Assembly: GCF_033878955.1 (NCBI RefSeq)
Contig: NZ_CP138858.1
Coordinates: 806,001 to 870,000, forward strand
From: Coraliomargarita algicola
GTDB taxonomy: Bacteria > Verrucomicrobiota > Verrucomicrobiia > Opitutales > Coraliomargaritaceae
Reading direction: 5' to 3'
Length of the DNA: 64,000 nucleotides
Part shown: piece by piece, positions 38,001 through 45,729 of the stretch
Numbering within the stretch: the first letter of the stretch is position 1
How the letters are laid out: each line of letters begins with the position of its first letter
Notes under the pieces: generated by a model
Seen by the model: the letters and a program-made list of their open reading frames with translations, nothing else
The model's database searches: none
Told to the model about the DNA's origin: nothing
Made by a program: the position numbers and the translations under genes

Positions 38001-38310
38001 TTATCAAGCGCGCGCGCTACAGGCTCTCGGAAAATTCGCTCGTGCGGAACAGATTCTACGCAACTGCTTACGCGAATGGAATCAGGCACTCAAGAACAGC
38101 GATGGCGGCTACTTCGGCACCACCCCATTCTTCATTAGCTACATCGAACAAGCCGAACAAGCCCGCAGTGCGCACTTCAAATATCTAATCGCCAAAGCAA
38201 AAGCAGCACTCGGCGATCGCAGCAGCGCACAGACCGATTTAACTCTAAGCCAAGCCAACGACCCCGCCCGACTCCATGCCTGGATCGACCTAAAAGAACT
38301 TAACGCTTAA
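35044..38310 (+). CDS. DUF5107 domain protein with TPR repeats
   Basis: 1088 residues from ATG at 35044; the frame also offers a GTG at 35002, but the ATG gives a sensible N terminus. Residues about 30-330 match the DUF5107 pattern: NEFLAIEILPELGGRIYSAK, GLEFNWPYHH, SFLWWENAAVP, KLFTWAYN and FSQFWYPIHKIG. This looks like a galactose-mutarotase-like beta-sandwich. From about residue 480 there are multiple tetratricopeptide repeats (ALIDLGTLHYKQGQYAQARE, AKLWQQSLALDASFAPNYRN). No signal peptide is present. Such proteins accompany sugar-degradation genes in many bacteria; the enzymatic role is unproven. It is controlled by the divergent AraR-like gene and followed 20 bp later by a secreted esterase. 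Confidence 0.8.
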   Translation: MNSVKVSVDSVSLPTYPEASAEKLPMFAENRVHQRTSGKPYPNRVVLKTRRAACCEQAYQMIRLENEFLAIEILPELGGRIYSAKDKTTGYDFFYKQSVIKPALIGALGSWVSGGLEFNWPYHHRPSTFMPVDYEIENESDGAITVWLSEHDPIERMKGMVGIRLRPGHAIFETRMQLTNRTAVPRSFLWWENAAVPVNKDYQIFFPTDVSYVNFHYHRSVTTWPKASGVYNGIRLGEDIDIRQHANTKSPTSYFSAASKYDFFGGYDHGKECGVVHVADHHVSPGKKLFTWAYNQLSKTWERALTDTDGEYAELMAGSYTDNQPDFAWLEPYETKKFSQFWYPIHKIGAPIYANTRCALNLDSERATLSILTTASYPAAKVRVSSEGKPRLDTVCELSPAAAITLPIQGQLNGNALRIEVFAQDGKSIARYQSVAKVAEEIPAPWTDIPGPSHFHGAQELHLAGCHVDQYRSPKDLPHVYWEAALQRDPDYAPALIDLGTLHYKQGQYAQARERLEQAKAVLTRHNGNPRSGEVFYMLGLVLKAQGEIDAAYDAFYKASWNEAMRSKAMTQIACIDGIRSEYTSMLEHAEAALEHAADNPLATSLTILAELKLGNKTSALHRIVSARSRDPLQLMLGYLDHLANDLSLAEFIEGLKTAHSQNALDLAFELIGAGFQAEATELLASLNKPADPMVHYTLASLYLEAGDSSETQAAIARGEAINVPHTYPARLEEMAVLRTIIAHSPEHTAKAQYYLACLLYDKSQYIEAAKLWQQSLALDASFAPNYRNLAIAYYSHLDRKSEVLHLLHAALKLSPTDEQLIYETCYVMSKLATAPEERLALLKAHCDPTTTERDDIILEWARALTQSNQPAAALELLNNYHFTPCEGGEHAVVEQYMFAHHLHGRKAFAQGNYAEALQHFRDAQQLPQSLEAGLWSETWLVPHQLFEANCLDALKRHDEARPLYQHILQLEIDYFSNMHLPELPVYQARALQALGKFARAEQILRNCLREWNQALKNSDGGYFGTTPFFISYIEQAEQARSAHFKYLIAKAKAALGDRSSAQTDLTLSQANDPARLHAWIDLKELNA

Positions 38311-38330
38311 AGCAAAAACACAAACTAAAC

Positions 38331-39248
38331 ATGACACATACAATCCAAACCAAACTAAACAATAAGCTACTTTGCCTCCTATGTTATAGCTTTTATTGCC
38401 TACTCTTATCTTCTCTGAATGCAGCAGCAGAAAATAGCATGACCACCGAAAACATTGAACACACCGATACACTGAAAATTGTTCGTAACATTCAATACAG
38501 CGAGGCCGCTGGAGAAAAAGGTTACGGCGATCTCTTCCTGCCGCAGGATGTTGAAAGCCCCCGCACAGTGCTACTCATCCACGGCGGTGCCTGGAAGCAC
38601 ATGACTCGCCAGCGCGTACAACAAGTCGCCGCCTTCATCGCCGAGCAAGGATACGCTGTCTTCAACGTCAGCTACCGCCTCTTGCCCCAAGCCCCCTACC
38701 CAGCCTGTGAAGTCGACTGTATTGACGCCGCTAAATTCCTATTGGAAGGCGAGCATCCCGCGATTCAAGCCCTCGACCGTAGCCAAATAGTCGTCGGAGG
38801 CTTATCCGCAGGAGGTCACCTCGCACTCGTCACCGGTCTCAAACTTCCGACCGAACAAATCGCGGGCATTCTTGATATCTGCGGCCCCACGGAACTCCAT
38901 GCTCCCGAGCTAGAAGGACTCATGCGATCTTCGGGGCTCGCCAAAGATGAGCCCAATAAAATGGAAATATTCAAAGCAGCCTCCCCCACACTCTTGGCTG
39001 CCGAGAAAGAATCCCTCCCTCCACTCTTAGTCCTCCATTGCCAACAAGACGGCATCGTAAACATCAAACAAGCCTACCGCATCATGGATGTATGGAACCA
39101 GGCAGGAGCCAACCTACAGGCTTTTCTCTACGAAGGAAATCCGAAGGGCGGCCACAACATCTGGCGCACTGGCAAATCCGAGCCAGATCTGCATTACAAG
39201 CTAGAGCATCAAATCATCAGCTTTTTGAATAGCTTCTTTCAAAAGTAA
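38331..39248 (+). CDS. Secreted alpha/beta-hydrolase esterase (BD-FAE/COG0657-like)
   Basis: 305 residues with a hydrophobic N-terminal signal (LLCLLCYSFYCLLLSSLNAA). The oxyanion motif is HGGAW (84-88), the nucleophile S159 is in GGLSAGGHLAL, the acid is probably the Asp in HCQQDGIVN, and the base is the His in KGGHNIW. The order and spacing are those of carboxylesterases/feruloyl-esterase-like enzymes. It could remove acyl groups from an acylated glycan outside the cytoplasm. It is co-oriented with and close to the DUF5107-TPR gene. Its 3' end faces the tandem repeat at 39298. Confidence 0.85.
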   Translation: MTHTIQTKLNNKLLCLLCYSFYCLLLSSLNAAAENSMTTENIEHTDTLKIVRNIQYSEAAGEKGYGDLFLPQDVESPRTVLLIHGGAWKHMTRQRVQQVAAFIAEQGYAVFNVSYRLLPQAPYPACEVDCIDAAKFLLEGEHPAIQALDRSQIVVGGLSAGGHLALVTGLKLPTEQIAGILDICGPTELHAPELEGLMRSSGLAKDEPNKMEIFKAASPTLLAAEKESLPPLLVLHCQQDGIVNIKQAYRIMDVWNQAGANLQAFLYEGNPKGGHNIWRTGKSEPDLHYKLEHQIISFLNSFFQK

Positions 39249-39297
39249 CAGGACGATAGAGCAATATTCAGAGAGAATCAGGGAAAGACCTTTTACT

Positions 39298-39547
39298 GCT
39301 ACAGATTCATATTCTCTGGTAGCGATGTGACACCAGTCACGTCGGCAGTCGACAGGCCCCCCAGCACAGATCGACCTTGCTCGCGCAAGGGCGCTACAGA
39401 TTCATATTCTCCGGTAGAGATGTGACGCCAGTCACGTCGGCAGTCGACAGACCCCAGCACAGATCGACCTTGCTCGCGCAAGGGCGCTACAGATTCATAT
39501 TCTCTGGTAGCGATGTGACGCCAGTCACGTCGGCAGTCGACGAGGCC
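39298..39547. repeat. Tandem repeat, 2.6 copies of a 93-95 bp unit
   Basis: Units begin at 39298, 39393 and 39486 (GCTACAGATTCATATTCT...); the third is truncated. Each full unit carries three inverted repeats: GTGAC-4nt-GTCAC, GTCG-5nt-CGAC and CCTTGC-tcgc-GCAAGG (39375-39390 in copy 1). The array sits between convergent genes (39248 + and 39651 -) with no real ORF, though both strands give repetitive shadow peptides. It may act as a bidirectional terminator or be a REP-like dispersed element. Confidence 0.85.
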
Positions 39548-39650
39548 CCTACGTATGACCAACGCATACACGCACTTACTTTTGAGAAACGCTATAACGC
39601 TCGAAAAGTTTATCGGTCGATTCTTATCGAAGTATACGTTCCAAACTCAG

Positions 39651-41846
39651 TCACTCACCCCGATCGGACGGCACCACGGCCCAGCGCACCCCTGCCCCGT
39701 TCACGCTGAGTTCGTTGCCATCGGCTTCGATGCTTGCGATCGTGCCAGCAAAAAGTTCGATCCGCTGGCCGGCATAATCGATGATGCCTTGGAGTTGCCG
39801 TTCGCGGCGGGCCGCCAGCAGCAATTTGCTACGCCCATCTGCCTTACGGTAAAGTCTCCAGAGAATGGCGTCCGAATAGCATTTCACCTCTGGCTGCAGC
39901 CATGCCTCGATGTGATCAATCAGTTGAGAACCGGGCTCTAGGTCTGACAAATACAAGACATTGCCAGCGGTATTTCTGGCCCCATGCGCCTCTCCTTCGA
40001 TGGAAACAAGCAAGCGTTCCGCTGGTCCGCGCAAGGGATACGACACTTCGATTTGCAAGGTGCGAAATTCAGGTAGTTGGCACTGCGCATCAATCCCTGA
40101 CAAATACTGCGACAAGGTGGGCATCGGCAAGCCCATCATATCCGAGAACGCGGCGTTCAACGATTTACCAGAGCTGGTAAGTGCCGGAGGTGGTCCGACA
40201 AAAACCAAACGGCCACCGTGCTGAGCAAAATCCTGAAGAACCGCCCACGCCTGGTCGGGTAGCACCGAAGCATAGGGCAAAATCAGTATACGATAGCGCC
40301 CGAGACCGGTCTGCAAAGCCTCTCCATCCACTGTAGCATCGGCCAACAAACGACAGTCGACCCAATCAAAGGCGATACTACGCTCGACAAAACGGGACGA
40401 CTGGTTGAGGCAAAATGCCTTATGAGCACTTGCGATATCCGGCCGATTGATGCCGCAAACAGTTTCCCAACCATGTAAAATCCCGACCTCGACGACAGGA
40501 TCAAAGCCCTTCAAATCACGCAATTGCGCCCGATTGCGCTTGGTTTCCTGGACGGTCAGATCCCAAGTGTAATGCGCGGGGTAGCGTGTCACTTCCGAGC
40601 TCTCTCCGTAGAAAATATTAAACCAGCTGATCTTAAATAAGGAAATCAAGCGGGCATTATAGTCGACCATGGCATTGGTCGCTTTCCAGTGCCAGGTGTT
40701 GACCTCCGCCTCGCCGGAAGGCGTCAGCCGCCCCAAAGAGCTGCCCAAGGTGTAGGCATAGGCCACCGACTGAGGGTCCCACCAGCAGCAATCGGTGTAA
40801 CCGGCATCCATTTGATCATTCAGGCGAAAGTAATCCACCGCGCCACAGCGATAATCATTGATCCCGCCCTCGCCCTGCCAGGTATGGTGGCTGCCGAGTA
40901 TCAGGTCTTCACCAAACAGCGCACGAGCCTTAGCGATCAAATTCTGCTGGGCATGGAAAACGCCCTCGTTGAGCACTTCGTAATAGTCCAGTCGCACACG
41001 TACCGCCTCGGGCTCGCAGCCTCCCTCATCCAGCAGGTAGAGTTTGTCCCGCAGCGAATACCCTTTCTTCGACTCAAAGGCTTGTGCAAAAGCATCGCCA
41101 TAGAGATAAGTGCCCCAATCCCCCTCGACGGCCGGCTCATCCCAGCCAACGCCGTCCAAATGTGAGTCGCGGTGCAATTCGAGGATGTGATCGTAGTAAC
41201 GCCGACAGCCCTCCGACCAAAAATCGACACAGGCTCGCTCGGTAAATCGCGCATACACCACCAGCTCACCTTGGTTAAAATCCGTAAGCTGACCACTCAA
41301 GTGCGTGTGCATCCGGCGATCTGCAGGCTTCCCTTCGATGTAAAAATGCTGACGAAACGCATAACCATTCCGGTATATTTCCCCTTCCCCATCGACCTGA
41401 CTGTCTGAGATGACCACAGCATGATACTGGCCATCACTGCTGCGCACCCATGCGGCCTCTACATCCAGATAATCTGATTTAACGCCATTGGTTTTCGGGT
41501 TTTCGAAGTGTAGTCGATAGCGCCCTTCGACCAGTTTTGTTTTAGCACGCACCAAGCGCGTGGCTTGAACACCTGCAAACATCCGCCCCATTTCCTGTGC
41601 CGCCTTCAAGTGAGGCTCGCAATCAATCACCACCTTGGCACCCAGTGCATGCGCGGCATCCGTCAACACGCGGACCGCCTGCACGACTTCTGGGTCACCA
41701 AAATTAAACGAGGTCAAGCGTAGGAAGGGGCGTAGCACTTCAAAGCCGCTATTGACCAAGTCCACGGCGACCTGCTTAAGCACTTCCGGATTGCGAATCA
41801 TCGGGTCGCTAAGCGTCACCCCCATGCTTTGTTCGAAATTTCTCAT
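39651..41846 (-). CDS. Putative TIM-barrel glycosidase with GATase/trimerisation-like domain, paralogue 1
   Basis: 731 residues, no signal peptide. Homologous along its length to the next gene upstream (41850-44069). Shared blocks are HLDGVGWDEPA / PLDGVAWDEPG, GEDLILGSHHTW / GEDCFLGTHHTY, RCGAVDYF / RCGCADYF, and ISWFNIFYG / IDWFSIFLG. The W-D-E-P acid at a strand end is the best candidate catalytic residue. A later region (RILILPYASVLPDQAWAVLQ, GGRLVFVGPPP) resembles the GATase-like trimerisation domain of GH42 enzymes. The family was not recognised. It starts 3 bp after the stop of its paralogue. It is the last gene of the long minus-strand unit and faces the tandem repeat. Confidence 0.65.
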   Translation of the reverse strand: MRNFEQSMGVTLSDPMIRNPEVLKQVAVDLVNSGFEVLRPFLRLTSFNFGDPEVVQAVRVLTDAAHALGAKVVIDCEPHLKAAQEMGRMFAGVQATRLVRAKTKLVEGRYRLHFENPKTNGVKSDYLDVEAAWVRSSDGQYHAVVISDSQVDGEGEIYRNGYAFRQHFYIEGKPADRRMHTHLSGQLTDFNQGELVVYARFTERACVDFWSEGCRRYYDHILELHRDSHLDGVGWDEPAVEGDWGTYLYGDAFAQAFESKKGYSLRDKLYLLDEGGCEPEAVRVRLDYYEVLNEGVFHAQQNLIAKARALFGEDLILGSHHTWQGEGGINDYRCGAVDYFRLNDQMDAGYTDCCWWDPQSVAYAYTLGSSLGRLTPSGEAEVNTWHWKATNAMVDYNARLISLFKISWFNIFYGESSEVTRYPAHYTWDLTVQETKRNRAQLRDLKGFDPVVEVGILHGWETVCGINRPDIASAHKAFCLNQSSRFVERSIAFDWVDCRLLADATVDGEALQTGLGRYRILILPYASVLPDQAWAVLQDFAQHGGRLVFVGPPPALTSSGKSLNAAFSDMMGLPMPTLSQYLSGIDAQCQLPEFRTLQIEVSYPLRGPAERLLVSIEGEAHGARNTAGNVLYLSDLEPGSQLIDHIEAWLQPEVKCYSDAILWRLYRKADGRSKLLLAARRERQLQGIIDYAGQRIELFAGTIASIEADGNELSVNGAGVRWAVVPSDRGE

Positions 41847-41849
41847 AAT

Positions 41850-44069
41850 TTATTCAGTCCCCACGGACGATGCAACCACACAGGACGCATCCTGTAGGAT
41901 TGAGCGGAGCTGCGTTTCACCCAGCTCTAAGACAGCCCAAGTGCCACCGCACAATTGAAAGTCCCCACCCTCGTAGACAAAGTGTTCGTTCAACTCTGCA
42001 TACAACGGGGCCATACAAACCAGCACGACAGAATCAGTATCAGCGCCTGAAAAGAGACGAAACGAGGCACGCCCAAAATGTTGTAGATCGGGGCGTGAGC
42101 TTGGCACAGACTGCAGGTGACGGAAGAACTGCTCGCGGGGGTCCAAGGCATTAAACCAAGTCACCGCCCCACGGCGCACCGCGATGATTTCGCCATCCGT
42201 ATCCAAACACGTTTCACTGTCCTCGCGCTTAGCTACTGGAAAACGGAAGTCGGCCTGTTCCGGTTCCCAGTCAGCATAGCCGGGCACCGGCTTGTGGGAG
42301 GTCAGCCAACTATCGTAATCCGCAAAGTCCACCGGCTCAATCCCACACAGTTCGGCAAAGCGATCCGCAAGCGACACTCCGGTTTCCAAAATTCGAGATG
42401 GCGGCGTACCTATAAACACCACTTCCACCCCAGCCTGAATACAGGCTTCAACCGTGTGCCAAACTCCTGCCGGAATCAACGACGCATGCGGAAGGGCCAA
42501 CCTTGGGTAGCGACGACCACCGAGAATAAGACAGCCATCCTCAACTTGCGCGGACTCGAGTGCCTCGCTGCTCACATAATCAAAGAAACGGCTATGTTTG
42601 AGTGCTTGCTCCGACAGGTTATAGTTACAAGTCATCCACAGGCGCACGTAGTGGTATTTTGAATACTCGTGATAGGCCTGACTTTCCCATGACAGCCAAA
42701 CCGCCATTTCAGACTCCGGCAGCAGATCTGCAGGCAGGGCATCGCTCAAGGCCTGCAATTGTTGCGCGTTGCGCCCGAGATCTTTCCAATGGGAATCCCA
42801 TGGAAAGGTGGGAAATCCTTCTGAATAGCGACCGAGAAAAATGCTGAACCAATCGATCCGATAAAGCATTTTCATTCTGGTATAATAGTCATACCAGGTT
42901 CGACGCTGAGACTCACTCCAGTCATTCAAATAGCTGGCGGGCTTATTCAGCTCCTTACGCAAGCTATCAGCCAAAGTGTAATTATAAACCGTTTCGGAAT
43001 GACTGCTCATATCCCAGCCCGTATCCGTGAACGCCGCAGTCAGCAGTTTACCCAGTTTGAAATAATCGGCACAACCACAACGAATATCCATCGCCATTCC
43101 GGAATAGGTGTGATGGGTGCCAAGAAAACAATCCTCTCCAAATTGCTGCTTCGCTTGTTCATTAAAAGCAGCTTGCGCATTAAAATTCACCGCGCCTAGA
43201 CTGGTATAATAATCACGACGGGTCTGTATCGCCTCTACTGATTCCCCCTGGTCAAGATCCAGCAAACGCTCTCTCAGATCGTACCCGTTTTCCTGCTGGA
43301 AAAAATCCATAAACCCGGCCCCAGCCTTGTAACCGCGCAATGAACCACCCTTGCCCGGTTCATCCCAGGCCACGCCGTCCAAAGGTACCGCAGCATAGCG
43401 CTCAAGCAAGTGCTGCTGCGCTTCCAGATAACTCGCAGACGCCACATCAGGATACTGAAAGGTCCGCATCGCCACATAGACACGAACTTTAGTGAACGCA
43501 CCTTTTTGAATACGCCCACGAATTTTGACATAGGAAGTGCGTTGTCGTGGACGATACACACTGACCGTCGCATCGTCATCTAAAGAAGGATAGGCATACT
43601 GCGAGGTAAACGAATCCTGTTGATCCAGCACATAGTCTTCTTGCGGGATTCGGTGCACCTGTCCCGTCGCATCCCATCCGTAGACGGCAGAAATCTCTTC
43701 GACCGCGAAGGGCTCTCCCCCTTCATAGGCCGGACTGACCTCGAACTGACCACGGTAACAATCACTGTCCTTCGCGACGATTTGCCACATGGCCATATCA
43801 GGGCACTCTTCCGCGCTGCGCCCGCCCCAGTGTGCCCAATCCATATCCAGCACAAATTGGAGACCGCAGCGATGGGAGGCCTCTGCAGCCGCTTGAACAG
43901 CTGCAAGCACACGTGGCTCATGCAGGTTGTGGTGCATGTGCCGGGCAAAGCAAATGATGATGCCAAAGCCGTTATCAGCCGCGGACTGAATCGCAGATGC
44001 CATGTCTTCAAAGTCATGCAGCCATTCAGGAGAGAGGAAGAGGCCCATGGCCTGTTTCGAATGTTTCAT
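41850..44069 (-). CDS. Putative TIM-barrel glycosidase with GATase/trimerisation-like domain, paralogue 2
   Basis: 739 residues, no signal peptide. The N-terminal half carries barrel-like strands (GFGIIICFARHMHHN, LQFVLDMDWAHWGG, PLDGVAWDEPGKGG, CFLGTHHTYSG). The C-terminal half has YPRLALPHASLIPAGVWHTV and VEVVFIGTPPSR, the domain resembling GH42 trimerisation regions. It is a tandem duplicate relative to 39651, but divergence is high, so the duplication is old and the substrates may differ. It lies 52 bp after the TIM-barrel-like gene at 44122 and 3 bp before its paralogue, implying coupled translation. Confidence 0.65.
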   Translation of the reverse strand: MKHSKQAMGLFLSPEWLHDFEDMASAIQSAADNGFGIIICFARHMHHNLHEPRVLAAVQAAAEASHRCGLQFVLDMDWAHWGGRSAEECPDMAMWQIVAKDSDCYRGQFEVSPAYEGGEPFAVEEISAVYGWDATGQVHRIPQEDYVLDQQDSFTSQYAYPSLDDDATVSVYRPRQRTSYVKIRGRIQKGAFTKVRVYVAMRTFQYPDVASASYLEAQQHLLERYAAVPLDGVAWDEPGKGGSLRGYKAGAGFMDFFQQENGYDLRERLLDLDQGESVEAIQTRRDYYTSLGAVNFNAQAAFNEQAKQQFGEDCFLGTHHTYSGMAMDIRCGCADYFKLGKLLTAAFTDTGWDMSSHSETVYNYTLADSLRKELNKPASYLNDWSESQRRTWYDYYTRMKMLYRIDWFSIFLGRYSEGFPTFPWDSHWKDLGRNAQQLQALSDALPADLLPESEMAVWLSWESQAYHEYSKYHYVRLWMTCNYNLSEQALKHSRFFDYVSSEALESAQVEDGCLILGGRRYPRLALPHASLIPAGVWHTVEACIQAGVEVVFIGTPPSRILETGVSLADRFAELCGIEPVDFADYDSWLTSHKPVPGYADWEPEQADFRFPVAKREDSETCLDTDGEIIAVRRGAVTWFNALDPREQFFRHLQSVPSSRPDLQHFGRASFRLFSGADTDSVVLVCMAPLYAELNEHFVYEGGDFQLCGGTWAVLELGETQLRSILQDASCVVASSVGTE

Positions 44070-44121
44070 AGAAATATTTCAATCAGACACGAACAGCCGA
44101 GTCTGGGTGGCGAAAGCCGTT

Positions 44122-45711
44122 TCAATCATTTGCCACTTCGGGCAAAAAGAGCACTTCAGCCCAAACCAGATCTCCCGGCACGGCAGGTGCGAGGCATTCC
44201 ACTAAGTTACTACCGACCTGAATCCAGTCACTTGGGATGGTATAAAAACGAATCGAATCCACAAAAGCATTGTTCCAACCATGCTGTTGGTGCCCTTGAG
44301 TCTTGGAAATACTCGTGTAGTCGGGTGCTTCGCATAACTCAATCACTTGAGTATTCCAACGCAATTCCAGTTCATCCAGCGCGGACTCTGACACGCCCTT
44401 AAATCCGAGAATCAAGGTAGCCACAGCGCTGGTCGGCTTGGGACCAGTGAAAATACGCAGGCTGATCGACTGCTCCATGCGGGCGAAGTTGGCACCAATT
44501 TCCGGCACCGTGAGTGGCACTGGCAGCACGTTGTGCATGGGCCCGCCTGGTGCATTGATACTTGGATACGTCACCGCATGACGACGCTGGCACAGTTCCA
44601 AAGTATCCAATGAACCGACATGGGCCAACAGATGTTTCAATAAATCGGGCTCACCGGTTTCGCGGTAATTTTGGTTAAAAAAGTAAACGCCGTCTGCCCC
44701 CGCTTCGAGTGCGTTCGCAGCGGCACCGCATAGAAATTCATACTCGTGCATCGAAACACTCGGACAGGCATGAGCGAGTTCTCCGACATGCGAGATAATC
44801 TTCACACCATCGCCAAGCATCGCCCGCCAAATAGGCACTGGCAGTTCATACAGATTACTTCCAGTGAAGCTGGAAAGCGTCAGTAAATCGAGACAACCAT
44901 CGCGCTTCCAAGTTAAGGGATCAAAGCCCAGCGCAAAGCAGGATTCCGGATGTGCCGGCACGCGATGCGCCAATTTGATCGGATGCCCCCAACGTTTCTC
45001 AGCGGCATCGGCTAAACGGCGAACTTCCCGGATAAATTCATTGAGCAATTGCATGCCCGACTGCTCGTGTCCGGGCGCAAAGTGCATCCCCCAACGCATC
45101 CAATCCAGCTCCAGCCCATACATATCGTAACGTTCGAAAAGCTCTTTGATCAGCGCCATGTGGTGTGCACGCACTTCTGGCTTCCCATAATCAAAAGCCC
45201 CTTCCCAACTGCGCTCCAAGCGATACGGAGCCCGACGCAGTTCAGGATGTTGACGCCAGAATTCACTAGACCAATGCAAGGCCCATTCAGCCTCTCCACC
45301 GTCAACAGCTTGGTTCTGCATATGCAGAAAGGTTTCCTTTAAGCCGTGGCAGTCATTCATCCGCATGCTCAGCCAACCTTCGACTTCGTGGTGACGACAA
45401 CGTTGCAACCAGATCTCAAACTGATCCAAGCCTCGCTCTCGCAGCAACAGGTGATTATGGATACCATGACCTCGCTTGAGTGCCGGTTGATCTTCTCCCA
45501 GTGCCGGATCATAATCGCCCCAAAACGTTTCCCACACCTTTGATGGGAAAAGTGCGCGTTGCACATTCACACAAAACATAATGCCCGCCACTTGCGTGTC
45601 TTCGACATAAAAATCGACCAGACGGTTCAGGCCTGCCACACTCATATCCTCAGGCGGATGTTTACCGTAGAAGTGATGATTGTCTTCGTTGAAATAGATC
45701 GTTCGTTCCAT
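44122..45711 (-). CDS. Unclassified TIM-barrel-like protein, putative glycosidase (paralogue of 8433)
   Basis: 529 residues from ATG at 45711; a GTG at 45729 directly after the previous stop is an alternative. It shares the ordered motifs described at 8433: CVNVQRALFPSKVWETF, MRMNDCHGL, RRAPYRLERSWEGAFDYG, GLELDWMRWG, HRVPAHPE and GADGVYFFNQNYRETGE. No signal peptide was seen. It starts 18 bp after the sialate-O-acetylesterase-like gene. Two copies in one window, each in a different regulated unit, suggest a core catabolic step shared by both. The family was not recognised; glycosidase activity is inferred from the barrel-like strand pattern and the conserved acidic motifs. Confidence 0.7.
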   Translation of the reverse strand: MERTIYFNEDNHHFYGKHPPEDMSVAGLNRLVDFYVEDTQVAGIMFCVNVQRALFPSKVWETFWGDYDPALGEDQPALKRGHGIHNHLLLRERGLDQFEIWLQRCRHHEVEGWLSMRMNDCHGLKETFLHMQNQAVDGGEAEWALHWSSEFWRQHPELRRAPYRLERSWEGAFDYGKPEVRAHHMALIKELFERYDMYGLELDWMRWGMHFAPGHEQSGMQLLNEFIREVRRLADAAEKRWGHPIKLAHRVPAHPESCFALGFDPLTWKRDGCLDLLTLSSFTGSNLYELPVPIWRAMLGDGVKIISHVGELAHACPSVSMHEYEFLCGAAANALEAGADGVYFFNQNYRETGEPDLLKHLLAHVGSLDTLELCQRRHAVTYPSINAPGGPMHNVLPVPLTVPEIGANFARMEQSISLRIFTGPKPTSAVATLILGFKGVSESALDELELRWNTQVIELCEAPDYTSISKTQGHQQHGWNNAFVDSIRFYTIPSDWIQVGSNLVECLAPAVPGDLVWAEVLFLPEVAND

Positions 45712-45729
45712 CGTCCTTACACGCGTCAC

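Noticed and set aside
39298..39547. CRISPR array
   Set aside because: Units are 93-95 bp and contiguous, with no short constant repeats separated by unique spacers, and no cas genes are nearby.
39299..39571. ORFs on both strands through the tandem repeat, giving repetitive peptides
   Set aside because: They arise from the repeat itself, differ in length between copies, have no start signal, and lie between convergent genes.
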